Assembly (NCBI GenBank): GCA_964023205.1
Contig: OZ026844.1
Location: 12,200,790 to 12,264,789, forward strand
Source: Lutraria lutraria
Lineage: Eukaryota; Mollusca; Bivalvia; Venerida; Mactridae
Reading direction: 5' to 3'
Length of the DNA stretch: 64,000 nucleotides
Under the pieces are notes generated by a model. It saw only the letters and a list, made by a program, of their open reading frames with translations. It was not told the DNA's origin and did not search any database. A program made the position numbers and the translations under genes. Positions within the stretch are counted from its first letter, which is position 1. Each line of letters opens with the position of its first letter. Positions 1 to 11,700 of this stretch are shown one piece after another.

Positions 1-975
1 TTTATGTATTGACGAAGAACGGGTCACTAATTGAACCATGTGCTGGTTAACTGACCACGAAACATAACAGCTCAAAGCAAACAAACGAAAATATAATACG
101 ATTAGTATCAATATCTCTAGTTTATAATGAAAGGGAAATAATCACTACAAACACTTCTCAATGTAATATTCTGGATTTAATTCCCTTTGTTGAAAGATCT
201 GGATAATTAACAATTTTGTATAAGAGAAATACTTCAATTTTCAACATTTCGTCGTCATCATCATCATCATAGTTAAACTGCGCGATTTTATAAATGGTCA
301 CTTTTGAATATCTGAAAGTTGTGATGGTGACACTGTAAAATTAAGCGTCCTTGATATATCTGAAAGCGAAGCGGAGATTCGATACCACGACTTTTCTATT
401 AGTATTCCAGCACGTTACCACCGAATCACCGATCAACTCCTAAAAATATGTATACCTGTCACGGTATATCTTATTATTTTTCAAAACTGCACGATAGTTC
501 AGCTATCCATAGTGGTCACTCGCTCAGCGCGCATCACGACTTGGCTGTCAAAAACACTTGGTGAGCACATTATAAAACTTCTAAGACCGCTGATGTAAGG
601 GTCTCGGATTCGAAGCCCAGCCATAAAGTATAATTTGATGATACAAATAGCCAGTATGTATCCACTCTTTATGTATTGACGAAGAACGGGTCACTAATTG
701 AACCATGTGCTGGTTAACTGACCACGAAACATAACAGCTCAAAGCAAACAAACGAAAATATAATACGATTAGTATCAATATCTCTAGTTTATAATGAAAG
801 GGAAATAATCACTACAAACACTTCTCAATGTAATATTCTGGATTTAATTCCCTTTGTTGAAAGATCTGGATAATTAACAATTTGTATAAGAGAAATACTT
901 CAATTTTCAACATTTCGTCGTCATCATCATCATCATAGTTAAACTGCGCGATTTTATAAATGGTAACTTTTGAAA
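1..975. repeat. 667-bp tandem repeat, copy A (1.5 units)
   Basis: One full unit (1-667) is followed by a partial second unit (668 to about 975); the start tttatgtattgacg recurs at 668. Each unit includes a short TCA run (cgtcgtcatcatcatcatca) and one monomer of the 44-bp sequence that is amplified at 35,905. The same unit occurs at 36,257-37,577. It encodes nothing convincing; a 65-residue frame inside it simply recurs with the unit. A box-B-like ggattcgaagccc at about 606 is not backed by a tRNA fold. Confidence 0.9.
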
Positions 976-1037
976 GTTCATTATATGATTTTTTTAAATA
1001 TTCATAAATCAGTTTGCAGGTAAATCAAATTTCAACA

Positions 1038-1230
1038 ACTGTTCATAATTATGTACTTTATGTATTGTATTGATATATACTCGCGCCTCGTATTTCCGCG
1101 GTACCCATATATCCGCGGTATATCATATTTCCGGTATAAACAGAACGATGCGCCGCCTGTGGGTGACCTACTTACACAAAGAGGCTACTGTTCATAAGTA
1201 TGTACTTTATGTATTGTATTGATATATATA
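1038..1230. repeat. Local direct duplication flanking a GC-richer insert, copy A only
   Basis: A stretch beginning actgttcata and containing tgtactttatgtattg occurs at 1038-1080 and again, with one mismatch, at 1197-1230. Between them lie about 115 bases of unusually GC-rich sequence with ccgcggta occurring twice. Copy B has a single version of the flanking sequence (near 37,665) and no insert. This is either an insertion with an unusually long target duplication or a local rearrangement. Confidence 0.6.
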
Positions 1231-1287
1231 TAGATTATATAATGCATATATTTATACATGTGCTGTTTTTATCAAGTGTATGTAACA

Positions 1288-4200
1288 CTAGTACACCCTG
1301 TTGTCGTACCAAGGGTTGGGCCCATAGTTGCTGGGAGTCCCTTTGTAATATGGGTATTCATCAACTGGCACAACGTTATCTACTGGGGCCGCTGAGAGTA
1401 CAGTCGGTTCCTCACTGAAATATTTAAATAATACAGGTCATCTGTAAATAAACTGAACTGAACTTAACAATCCTTAAAATCTCACCATTCCTTAACACGA
1501 ACATGGTGTATTGTATACTGAATGTTTAATCAAATTTGTGAAGGGGTACATTGCACCAACCATTAGTGAATAGGTTTATAAACTATATGGAATAAAAGTA
1601 CCACATTCTACAAATATACAGATAATATTACAATAGCTACCTAACACAACAGAGAAATTTTTAGAACACATATGAAAGGTTCTGATCAATCGAAATCATT
1701 AACAACACTCAAATAGTCATCTATAAAAACCCTGCTCTCAAAGATTCAAAATTAGGAGTCCGAATGTTTGGGTATATGATGCAAATGTGGATTTTATTTT
1801 TCCTGGCCAGTGATATACTTACTGTTAACGAATATATTAATAGTATTACAGGTCCAATTTCTTCAAGTCTGGGTGTGAATCTACTATGTACATGTATTAG
1901 TAATTGTAGTACCCATGTCTATCTGAGTGTTGGACTCGTCACTCAAAATAATGATAATAAAAACTGTAACCAAAGGATATGGGCCGAAAATATTACATAC
2001 AGCAATTCACGTACAAAAATATCCACACAAGCTAAAAGTTGATATTGAAGTGCTAAATCTAAATGCTGAAACTGAGAATTACGAGTATTGTTCTTAGAGA
2101 GTTTATGCATAAAACTAACATACCGATAGTAGACTGGACGTTCGGTCGGATAGTATGGTTGGGGTCCGTACACATATTGGTGAGCCGGGGCAAATACTGT
2201 TCTCATCTTGGTGTCCGAGAACACTTCGGTGTCAGAACGGCTACTGGACCGGTCGGTAGGACTTCCACATACACCTGAAGTATTAGAAGCAACAACGTCC
2301 GGAAATAACGCATGATTAAGCAAGTCATTGTTGATTACCTTGGTAACAAACAAAGTACGGTGAACCATTCCGTACACAATGAAGTAATCTACTGAGAGTA
2401 ATGATGTTTTTGTCTCAAGTAGTAGAAATCAATATCAATATGCTTTGATAATTTGTCCTCGAGCTCGAAACTTTATTTTTTTACTAATTTTTCAATTTAG
2501 CGGAACACAGCTAAGTTCTGAAAAGCATTACTTCAAATTATTTAGTAAAGTTGTATAAATAATTGTTGTACAAATAGACACGAGGAAGTATCCCCACCTA
2601 CCTGTAAGCCACAGAAGCATAAGCGCCACAACAAGGGCCAGGAAGCCACCAATGGCACATAGAACCACGGAGTAAGGTACGTGAAGACTCGCATCGTGGG
2701 ATGCTAGAAGTGGTAACTTATGGTCAGCTTCTATGTCGTCATCTATATCTAGGTGCATGTGTGATACCATACCAACAGGTACCCATACCAGTATGCCTGA
2801 GATTATAAGTACAATAAAAGTTGTTCAATCATTCATTATATTTCTACGACATTATTTAAATCGAGCTGCGTAATATACTTAATTTACGTTTCGGCTATTG
2901 CCTTTATCAAAAACGGATATTCGTTTTTGATAAAGGCAATAGCCGAAACGTAAATAAAAGGAGATTATACTGAGAAGTTCTTATAATATTGTATCCATCC
3001 TGATACTCCACAGGGTCATAATGAAGTTTAGCATAAATAAGCTTGTGAATGACAAGGAGTGTTCCTTATGAAATACATACAGTTCTAACTTCTCTAATAT
3101 GTATTTATGTTGTAGACCGATATTAACTAAATAAATCGATACTAACCTGCGAGAAGCCAGCCAATAAACGCTGTAGTAGCAACAGTTCGGTAGACCCAGG
3201 TTTTGAAGATGCAGCAGACGAGACACAGGACAAGAATAAAACCCAGGGTACAGAGGAGTACAACAATCACCATGATGATTCTCCAAGCGACCCATTCCTC
3301 CGTGTCTGCCGTCAGATTTTCTATCCAGTTATAATGACCGCTGTACTCTGCATACAGATAACATATAATGCTAGTACAATGTAACATCCCTAGAGCGGTG
3401 GCCCTCTCTTGGGCAACAACCTTCTTTCAACAACAGCATGGTTTTTCCTACTGTACGTTTCAACTATCAATTTAACCTCTCTAGCGCAACGACTTCTGAA
3501 CAACAACATACTTTTGCTACTCCCAAAGGTCGTTGCTTTGAAGAGGTTGCACAGTATACAAAGCAGTAACTGAAATAAAGGGCTCAGCACAACACTGTCG
3601 TTACTTGGTCTTATTTCAATATGAGTTACGACACTGTTGCGCTGAACCCTCGAAATATCATTTTCAGTTTTAGTAGATTAGAGTAAAATCAACGAGCGTA
3701 TATACTTTCTAATGACTAGAATTTAAATCTTACTGGGATAAGCCATCTCTGCCACACACTCTTTAGAATCATCTCCAGCGCGGCATGTCTTACAAGTCTC
3801 TAACTCTTGTGGACACAACACATCATAGAACAAGGACCTGGAAAATATGTCAATTTAGCATTGATAAGATTGTAATATCTAATCTTAGTACATACATATT
3901 TCACGTATATATCGGCATCATAACAGAACAAGGTTGATATTTTAGGGTTTAAGTCTCCATTCCAATAGGACTGTGCACAACCGTAAGCCGAAATGTCGGA
4001 AATATTCGAATCCATCTTTAGATTCGCGGGTACGGATCCACATTTTGTAATTTCAATTCCGGTTGGGATACAAGCTAACTCGTGGTTGAAATATGCTTTT
4101 ACCCATTTTACCGACTTTCGCTCGTTTCATAGAAGGGTTTTGTTTTCGTCTGCACATGGATCGCTCTTATTGTCATTATCAGGGACACAGTCATCCATTC

Positions 4201-5856
4201 CTTGTCGTCTGTTTTCACTATTGACAGTTGTTTTACGATTTCTCTGAAAAGTCAGCAAAAGTTGATATTCCGCTGAGATTGCAATCGACAGTGAGGTTAT
4301 ATTTTGGGTTTTACTCGAAAATTTGATAGGTTAAACTCTCATATAGTTTTCGTTATCAGTATTAACAGAAATCAACTGTACTGTCTCGCTTTGTATAAAA
4401 CCAAATGCTGTTTGATTGTTCACAAATTGATAATGATTGTTATAATATTATTTTGATGTTGAATCTACATATTTCTTAAGAAGCAACTGGTAATTTTAAA
4501 TGTCTGTCATTGATTAATCTTAAAATTGAAACGAAGATTGTTAAATATGTTAAATAATATTACACCAAATAATCTTTCTGGAACCTAATTGCAGAAGCTG
4601 ACTACTGTTAAACTCTAGCACACCACAGATAAGGCCAAATGTGAAGCTCCTTGAACTACCTCAGCTCATCAAAGATGATTAAGGATGTCAAAGTTATATC
4701 AGTCTCTGATAAAAATATGTGTTTATTATGCAGTACTATTTTTTGTATTTGTATCCTTACACTTAAACATATAAACTACAAACTTCCATTTTATTTTTAA
4801 GAGCTGGAAACTAATTGATGTATTATAGATTTACACTTTGTGCTACAGCATACTACCAGTTGTTTATCTTGTAACAGACGATACATAAATTACTACTCAC
4901 ACAATACAGTCTTCTGTTGTGTACTATTATTTTATCTGATTGTTGTAATTTATTTATCATTTACAACTCATAACACTTAAGGTATTTATTGTTTCAACTG
5001 TGATTCATTTAATATTAATGTGAATAAGGGTTAAAGTTATCTTTTAACATATTTAGTATTTTGCTTATTTATTCTAATTAACAAAAAAAATATTCTAAGT
5101 TTTAATATCAAGAAGTTTGTACAGTTGAATTTGTTATAGTGTTGTCATAAAGCGAAGAGATGAAATACAATCATTCAACCAACACCAAATACTAATGTTG
5201 CAATAGGAACCGATCCGAAGTATTCGAGAATCACCATTTGGATTCGACTGGATCAGAACCGAAGTAATCTGGATTCGTCGTGCCCTACTCTGTTGTTTGA
5301 AATATATAGAAAAACAAGTAGTCTACATTGATACCGTCATTGACCAGAATCGGTCAAAATCGAAACATCCTTAGATCAAGATTACTTGGTGAATTCTCGG
5401 TTAAAATACGATTTTCTATCCGAATAAACACTCGTTCTTTGTCTTTGAGACTGTTGTTAATATATTTAACAGTATTTTAAATCTATTCAATGAGAGGCAC
5501 GACTGGGGCTCTTAAAATTTTACATATCCCGATTTTCACAATACACACTGTTTCATTTATTAAAAGACCAATGCTAACTGTCGCAAAATAATGATATGAA
5601 CATTTAATTATTGTTATTAAACTATCGCTGCCAGACATAAAACCCTGTTGTACTATAACAAAAACAATAGTTTAACGTTCTATGACAGACACAACACTTA
5701 CCGATTCAGGGACGACACAGTATACTCTGAAGCTGCCTCGGTCTCCTGGAAAGTTACAGCCAACCAGCCAGGAGTCGAAAATCCAATCCACAGAAATATA
5801 AATGTTATTGTTGATAAAATCATCAAGACAACATGATAACAAAATAAAGGATCCAT
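1288..5856 (-). CDS. Claudin/PMP22-like four-transmembrane protein, copy A
   Basis: Six exons with good splice sites and matching phases: 5702-5856, 3734-3837, 3147-3347, 2602-2796, 2124-2274 and 1288-1414. They join into 933 nt, 310 residues plus TAG. The start ATG at 5856 opens directly into TM1 (about 6-32). Extracellular loop 1 (33-108) has Cys 60, 67, 70 and 79 and an N-glycosylation site NLT at 97-99. TM2 is about 109-134, TM3 138-164 and TM4 195-217; the cytoplasmic tail (219-310) is rich in Tyr and Pro and ends NRVY. The layout is that of the claudin/PMP22/tetraspan superfamily, but the claudin GLW-C-C signature is replaced by SLFYDVLC, so the exact family is uncertain. A junctional or channel-accessory membrane role is inference. 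It lies about 2.5 kb downstream of the receptor gene on the same strand. Confidence 0.82.
2882..2955. repeat. Perfect 34-bp inverted repeat (hairpin), copy A
   Basis: Arms 2882-2915 and 2922-2955 are perfectly complementary around a 6-base loop. It sits in the intron between exons 3 and 4 of the claudin-like gene. The arm holds ggcaatagccgaaac, a short stem-loop followed by GAAAC. Copy B has the same hairpin, also perfect, at 39,218-39,291. An old neutral palindrome would normally decay, so it is either a young foldback element or is being kept perfect. Confidence 0.9.
3377..3555. mobile_element. Pogo/Tigger-like MITE, copy A
   Basis: This is a 179-bp element flanked by TA on both sides. Its ends are imperfectly inverted (caatgtaacatccctagagc against ctgtgcaacctcttcaaagc) and resemble the CAGT-starting ends of pogo/Tigger transposons. 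A relative with cleaner ends lies at 30,233-30,415 and the orthologous insertion is at 39,713-39,890. The element abuts exon 3 of the claudin-like gene (3147-3347). The 66-residue minus-strand frame across it is not a gene. Confidence 0.5.
3572..3660. repeat. Foldback hairpin in claudin-like gene intron, copy A
   Basis: A left arm (gggctcagcacaacactgtc) is complementary, with a few mismatches, to a right arm ending in gcgctgaaccct, giving arms of about 35 bases. It immediately follows the pogo-like MITE and is duplicated in copy B near 39,908-39,996. It is probably a small non-autonomous element. Confidence 0.5.
3860..4260. other. Conserved intronic block with exon-like coding flavour
   Basis: This block lies in intron 1 of the claudin-like gene and is strongly conserved with 40,196-40,597. 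On the minus strand one frame reads a Cys- and Asp-rich segment (GMDDCVPDNDNKSDPC) after a good acceptor (ttttcag). That frame is broken by TGA in A and by TAA, at a different site, in B. The known exons 1 and 2 join in phase without it. On the plus strand an 84-residue frame (3993-4247) stays open in both copies. It may be a decayed or alternative exon; no function is assigned. Confidence 0.3.
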
Positions 5857-8380
5857 CTTGTTCCTCTATTTGTAGACGATTTTAAATAAACACCCACAAT
5901 ATTATTTATATATTTTCGAAATATTTACATATTTTGCTTGCACTGTTCAAACTATGTAAATCATACGTCTCGATCACTTTGCGAACAATTTTAGCAAAGT
6001 CTGTTGATGAATTTTATTTCTTTTGACGTACAAATTAATTCCACAGGGACAAGAACTGTGATGACAAAACTGAGTTAGGTCGTTGTTAAGTCATATAACA
6101 ATTTGTGACTTATTCTAACATATCCCTGTGGTAGATGTAATATTTGCATGGTTTAATGGTTCACTGGGTAATTGATAGAGATATAACACGGATGAGAACA
6201 TCTAGATGGTTACACCCAGACTCTCGTTATGTTTTGCTCCAATGGTTTAGAACTTTAGTAACTTGTGTGCAACATACGGGTTGTAGAGAAAACATTTATA
6301 TATATAAATTCAACTTGAATGTTTCGGTTAAGTAAATTCAAGGTCCCATATTTAGTTTAAAATCATCAAAACTCACCTTAAGTTGATTATTTTATGATGA
6401 ACTGGAAACGCCATAAATACCAAAGGTATGTTGATATAAAACGACAATTAAATGTTTAATTTTATAAACTTATGTGTTTAATTATTCTAATATAGGCCTA
6501 ACCATGATCTCATTTTGAGCATCAATACACGTACATTCATGATTGTATCGTAGTACGAATAGAGAATGATGTACAAATAAGTACAACTACAGTCTACCCT
6601 CTGTAAATGATCATCGGCGCATAATGTCAAATTAATTAGTAATCATTAATTGGTATACTACAGAACAAATACTTTTCTAAATAAGGCCTCAAAGTTCATA
6701 CTTGTATATTAATACTAGTGTGACCATTTTTTTACGAGTTGACAGTGTTTCTGTAGGAACCATATGTAGAGTATATTACATATATCGATGTAAACAACGT
6801 GTTGATCAATCTGACCTTGATACAACTTTATACTTGAAAACAGAAGACCCAACAATACATATTGTTCTTTGAAAGCTTCGATCAAAATCACAGAATGTTT
6901 TATTATACAACAAATACACAAATACATGCATGAGTGAGTTGTTTTTATAGATATTTATATCTAACGTATAAACTGTTTTCAACATGCTTCACTAGCTAAG
7001 TTATTAGCGTATTTATCTGTATATATAACGTACATTTAATCAGGATCATCTACTTTAAAACTACATGGATAGTTTTTGTGTATACATACTTTACTAATCA
7101 CTCCTGTTGTTACTTGTTATGTATGCTGATGTGCCACGTCTGACTATGCACAGGCTACCGGCAACCTTTACCTTAAGAAGTCAGCTGTTTCACCGGCCGC
7201 GGAAAGACTGAATCGTCAATTATTGAATAGTAGTTTTTATATGAAATAAATATTTTGTTGTCATAAAACATGTTATAAACATAATATTTGACAGTGTTTT
7301 CAGTGTGTAAAAAGAATTCCTGGGTGGTAGAGGGACTGTTGGTGAGCTTCATACTGTTACTTTGTACCATAAGTAAGTCTGCTCTCAAATATTGGAGTTT
7401 GTTATACAATGGTCATCACGTATTTTAGTACAATGTACAATGGTATAAACATAGTCCATGTTGTATGTTATTAACAATAGTAACTACCTTTGCATTTTTG
7501 TGTTGAAACTTATATAATTATGTATGTAAGTTCATGAAAGAAAAACAAACAAGTGATACGCTAAAAAGATAAAGTATAATGTTAAAGTATTTCAATACAA
7601 GCATGTGGTATGTTGAAAACAAAGAAAACGTAGTAGTAAAAATAAGAATTATTGTCCAACCATATTTGAATACATTAAAATTACTGAATGTATTAAAAAA
7701 GGCTACCTACATATTTATTAATCACAGAAATAGCGCATATTCAAGTATTTCAATGGACATACAGCAACAAGTTACAACATCAACTTGAAATTTAAACCAA
7801 TCTGTAGGCAAACATCCAACAGTACTATAATTATAGATGTATTTATATTTTGGTCATTCAGATAAGCACTGAATACATTTGATAACTTTCAAACATTCAA
7901 TAGTACTGTAGTCTATGTCATCATGTAGGATTTATGTTCTGGTCTCTCAGGGAAGCTTTAAATATACTTGACAACATACACACACAAATATGACTTACTA
8001 ATAAAATAAAACCCCTACACCGAACACAAGAAATGCATGTAATTGCACAGATCTATAATTAAGCAATATTGTATTTACAAACATAATATGGAAATCAATT
8101 AGTTACAATATCAAACTACAACGACAGATAGGCAATACAAATGAACGACACAATGTAAAAGACAAAACAAGAACAGTAATTCACGAACACCAAAGCTGAA
8201 TATAAAATTATTCCGAGTTTAAAAATGATTACAAAAACACCATTGATTGTCCTGATTACGAAATGGAACATGTTTTATCAACAGTTATATCAGAGTTCTA
8301 AAAGCAAACATTTTTCTGATTACGTTAGACTAAGCTACAACTACACATATCTAAAATCCGAAATCAGGTTATTCATTTTG
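5857..8380. other. Intergenic region between the two genes, copy A
   Basis: This is AT-rich sequence upstream of the claudin-like start and downstream of the receptor stop, homologous to 42,658-45,163. It should hold the claudin-like promoter and the receptor 3' UTR. I found no confident TATA box, polyadenylation site, coding exon or mobile element here. Short open frames in it are not conserved as proteins. Confidence 0.5.
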
Positions 8381-8786
8381 TTACTCTAGATCACTAATTT
8401 GTAAAACTGGGTTTCGGACCTCTGGTCTCACCATGTTTGATGTTATCGCACTGGACATACTAGCTCGACTCTCACATCTGTTCTCCTTTCGTGCACGTCG
8501 TCTGAAAAATGTTTTAAGGATAAAAAGAAACAAATGAGAAATGGGAAATATTATGTAGAAATGATAAATGAATATGTTTACTAACAGCATTGTTTACTTT
8601 ATAACATGTGCCAAAACCAATACTAAATATATAATTAATTAGTCAAAACCAGGCGTACATGAGATTGAAGCAGACCTCTTACATACCTTGTGATTGATCG
8701 CCAAATAACAACAGCCGCAACTAATGTCGTAGCTGCTAACAAACTTAATGAAACACTCAGTGACATAACCAGTGTTGAATCTGAAT
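8381..8786 (-). CDS. Receptor A: TM helix and cytoplasmic tail exons
   Basis: Exon 8687-8786 (acceptor gttttgcag, donor gtatgt) encodes DSDSTL followed by a hydrophobic helix rich in Leu, Ala and Val that ends VVIWRSITR. Exon 8381-8501 encodes a 39-residue tail that starts RRRARKENR and ends QISDLE before TAA. The basic stop-transfer cluster sets type I orientation. No ITAM, ITIM or death-domain motif is present, so signalling would depend on partners. Copy B has both exons open (45,485-45,584 and 45,164-45,284). Confidence 0.8.
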
Positions 8787-11700
8787 CTGCAAAACACAAA
8801 ATGGTTACTTGTCAACAAGGATCACATGAATTGATAAGATGCAATACACGAACAAATAATGAATTTATATGCTACAATCGGGTCCTATGCCATAATGATT
8901 AAATTAATGCACGTTTTCTAAACGGCGATGCTTTTCTAGTGCCACTTTACTTGCAAATTATTAGTATGCCTCTTCATAGGTGCTAAAATCAGTCGAATAT
9001 GTTTCGTCCATACTTATAAAGTTCGTTTTTACCTTTAGTGGTGGCGATTTTCACGGCGTCAGATGTTTGCTTAGTAGTTAATGTTTCTGATGAAGGCATT
9101 GGAATGGCTGCAGATTCCATTGATTCATCTAGCGTGAGTTCTTCGTCTATGATAAAAGAATAAAAATACAAGCACTAAAACAATGATCACTTATCTAAAA
9201 TGATAAACTAATTATTCAGGCGATTCCAATTAAAACGCATGGTATTATTTATGATACTAGGTATTACGAGCACTGACGTAAAATCCCATGCTTCACGTGT
9301 TTGTTCCGTTTGAAAACATGATTCGACTGACCTGACTGGATACATACCTAGCACTGTTATTTCCGCTTTGTCTGAGGTTAGGTTGGCAACAATATTTCCA
9401 GCTATACAGTAGTAATTGTGACTCTCATTTCTTGATATATTATGAATATTGAGCACTTGTTCTGTATGTTCAGGTAGAAACTCCTCATCTCGGAACCACC
9501 ATACTGTGAAATAAATAACGAATGTAGTACTGTATAAACTGTATTGTTGAAAATAAATTAAACGCCATTCACCATATCATTCCAATGTATCATGGTTTTA
9601 ATTACATGTTGGTTTGATAATAATATCATGGAGAAAAGATATACATAGATATAGTTCATTGATAAAACTGTTCCCATACAAGACTATATTTTTTTATAAT
9701 AATTGATCACATGCACTTATTTATTATTTTATGTTATATGAGTTTTTTTTGTTGACGTATAAATTTCCGAAAACTTTATTTTTTATCTTTAAGAATGAAT
9801 GAATTAGAACCTTTAGGTGAAGGGTTCCCAGTCATTCCGCATGCCAGATTTATGGTACTACCTTCATACACAGTCTGGTTTGCCATCATAAGAACGACAC
9901 GTGGAGCTTCAGAGCAAAACAAATCGAGGTCTTCCATGGTCTGTAGATCTCTCAGCAACAACTCTGTCATATTTTGGATATCAACGATCGTGTGAGAGCT
10001 ATTTGAAGTCAGATGTAAGAAAAGATTTTCAAAGTTCGATATGGTGTCTATGGTTTTATCCGTATTTGGTAAAGTTTCAGCGTCTAACAGACCATATAAC
10101 TTACTGACTGCGTAATGAGCACAGTCCATAAATGATATGCAAACATCATTTTCAAAATACTCAATCGTAACATTATCCATGGCAAGAAGCCAATGACCTA
10201 CAACATTCATATTGTTAATATTAGCTGTTTGATTTCGAAGCAATGATTTCGCATCTGCGGACATAGTATCGATACCAGCCAACAGCGGATCGCTTGACAG
10301 ATTCCCTCGCGCTTCAGTCATTACATCATTAATATCATTATTGCTGATATTAAATTCACTGGCTGCAACTGATGGATCGATGCCAATATTTTCAGCAGTG
10401 AAGTTGCCCATAATTTCGTTCATATTGAAACTCGACAGATCATCGTCCAATCCTGCAGCATCATTCAGAACCCCTCCTGTTTCATTTGACATTTCAAAAA
10501 GCACTTGTGTAGCCTCAGAAAAAAAGGAATGAATATTTCGAAAGGAATTGCATTTCTCCTTAAAATGTTCAACTCTATCATCGTAATCACTGGGTGTAGC
10601 ATTGTTTTTAAATCCAGGTGTAACAGAAATGACATCAAGCGTATCATTTATAAAAGCATCGAAACTATCGGATTCTACGTCTGCATTGCGGGATTCTCTT
10701 ATAATCCTGTTAACAGCACTGTTTACAATAGTCCTAATTTCCCTTTTTCGTCTATCAGATCTTTTCGATTCTTCAATAATAGAATCGATTGAATTTTTCG
10801 ATGCCTGCCAAATACTTTGAACAGGGTTTCCAAAATTGACGCCGATCTTTATTTTCCTAAAGCCTGTTCTAAAGATGTTGATTTCACACTGCACCTGGAA
10901 GACAGTCGATTCTACAGCAGTAGTTATCTCAAAACCACAATTTCTCACGTCAATGATACTTTTTATGCCGTATTCGATAATGAAATTGAAAGCTTTAAAT
11001 CCCCAACCAATAACTTTTTTAATTCCTGCTAACGTTAATTTTGCAGCTTCAAGAACACCTTTAGCACCTTCCAGACCTACTTGTGCGAGATCAAGTGCTG
11101 CGACTGCTATGTCTAATACGACCCTTGACTTGTCTACAATAAATTGAGCACCTGACAAAATAACCTTAGCAGCATCGAGTGCCAGCATCGGAATACGAAC
11201 TGCGAATTTAGCAACCTCTAAAGCGAGATATGCAATACCACGAATAGCCCTACACCCTAGATTAAACACCACACATATAGGATCTGGAAATGAAAACATG
11301 CAACTCGTCAAGTGGCAACTTGGGTATGGAATCTTAACGAACCATACGCGCTTCCAACGAATCTCGCATTTAATGCCAGGGACACAAATTTGCCTACAGT
11401 GCCTAATGCTACATAGCCTATCCACTTTTCTTTGTGCTGCATTAAGTGAACTCATTGCATTTTGGAATGGTCGCTTTGCTTCCTCAAGTTTCTCCTTAGC
11501 ATGTTCAAGTGCATTTATCGCGTCGTCAAAAGCTGAATTCGCGCCCCTGACCGCATTTTTCTTTTCTTCTAACCAGTCCTGTGCTTTTGAGAAGGCATTT
11601 TGTGCCATCGTAAGGCCGCTTTGGACCTGACTAATTCTGTAATCAGCAGCATCAGCGACCTTCGTTGTCAATTTTTGTAAGGAATCCAAGTAGCTGTCCT

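Noticed and set aside
480..620. tRNA-like or SINE-head sequence with a box-B-like ggattcgaagccc
   Set aside because: No cloverleaf can be drawn and the distance to a box-A-like motif is too long for a tRNA; kept only as a note on the 667-bp repeat.
581..778. 65-residue minus-strand frame, also at 37,187-37,384
   Set aside because: It lies inside the 667-bp tandem repeat, has no exon signals and recurs only because the repeat does.
2922..2955. Active hammerhead ribozyme
   Set aside because: The conserved core has two substitutions and no convincing stem III or cleavage site; retained only as a hypothesis of origin.
9795..10107. Two plus-strand frames of 66 and 68 residues, and similar frames across the giant exon
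   Set aside because: Antisense shadows of the receptor coding exon.
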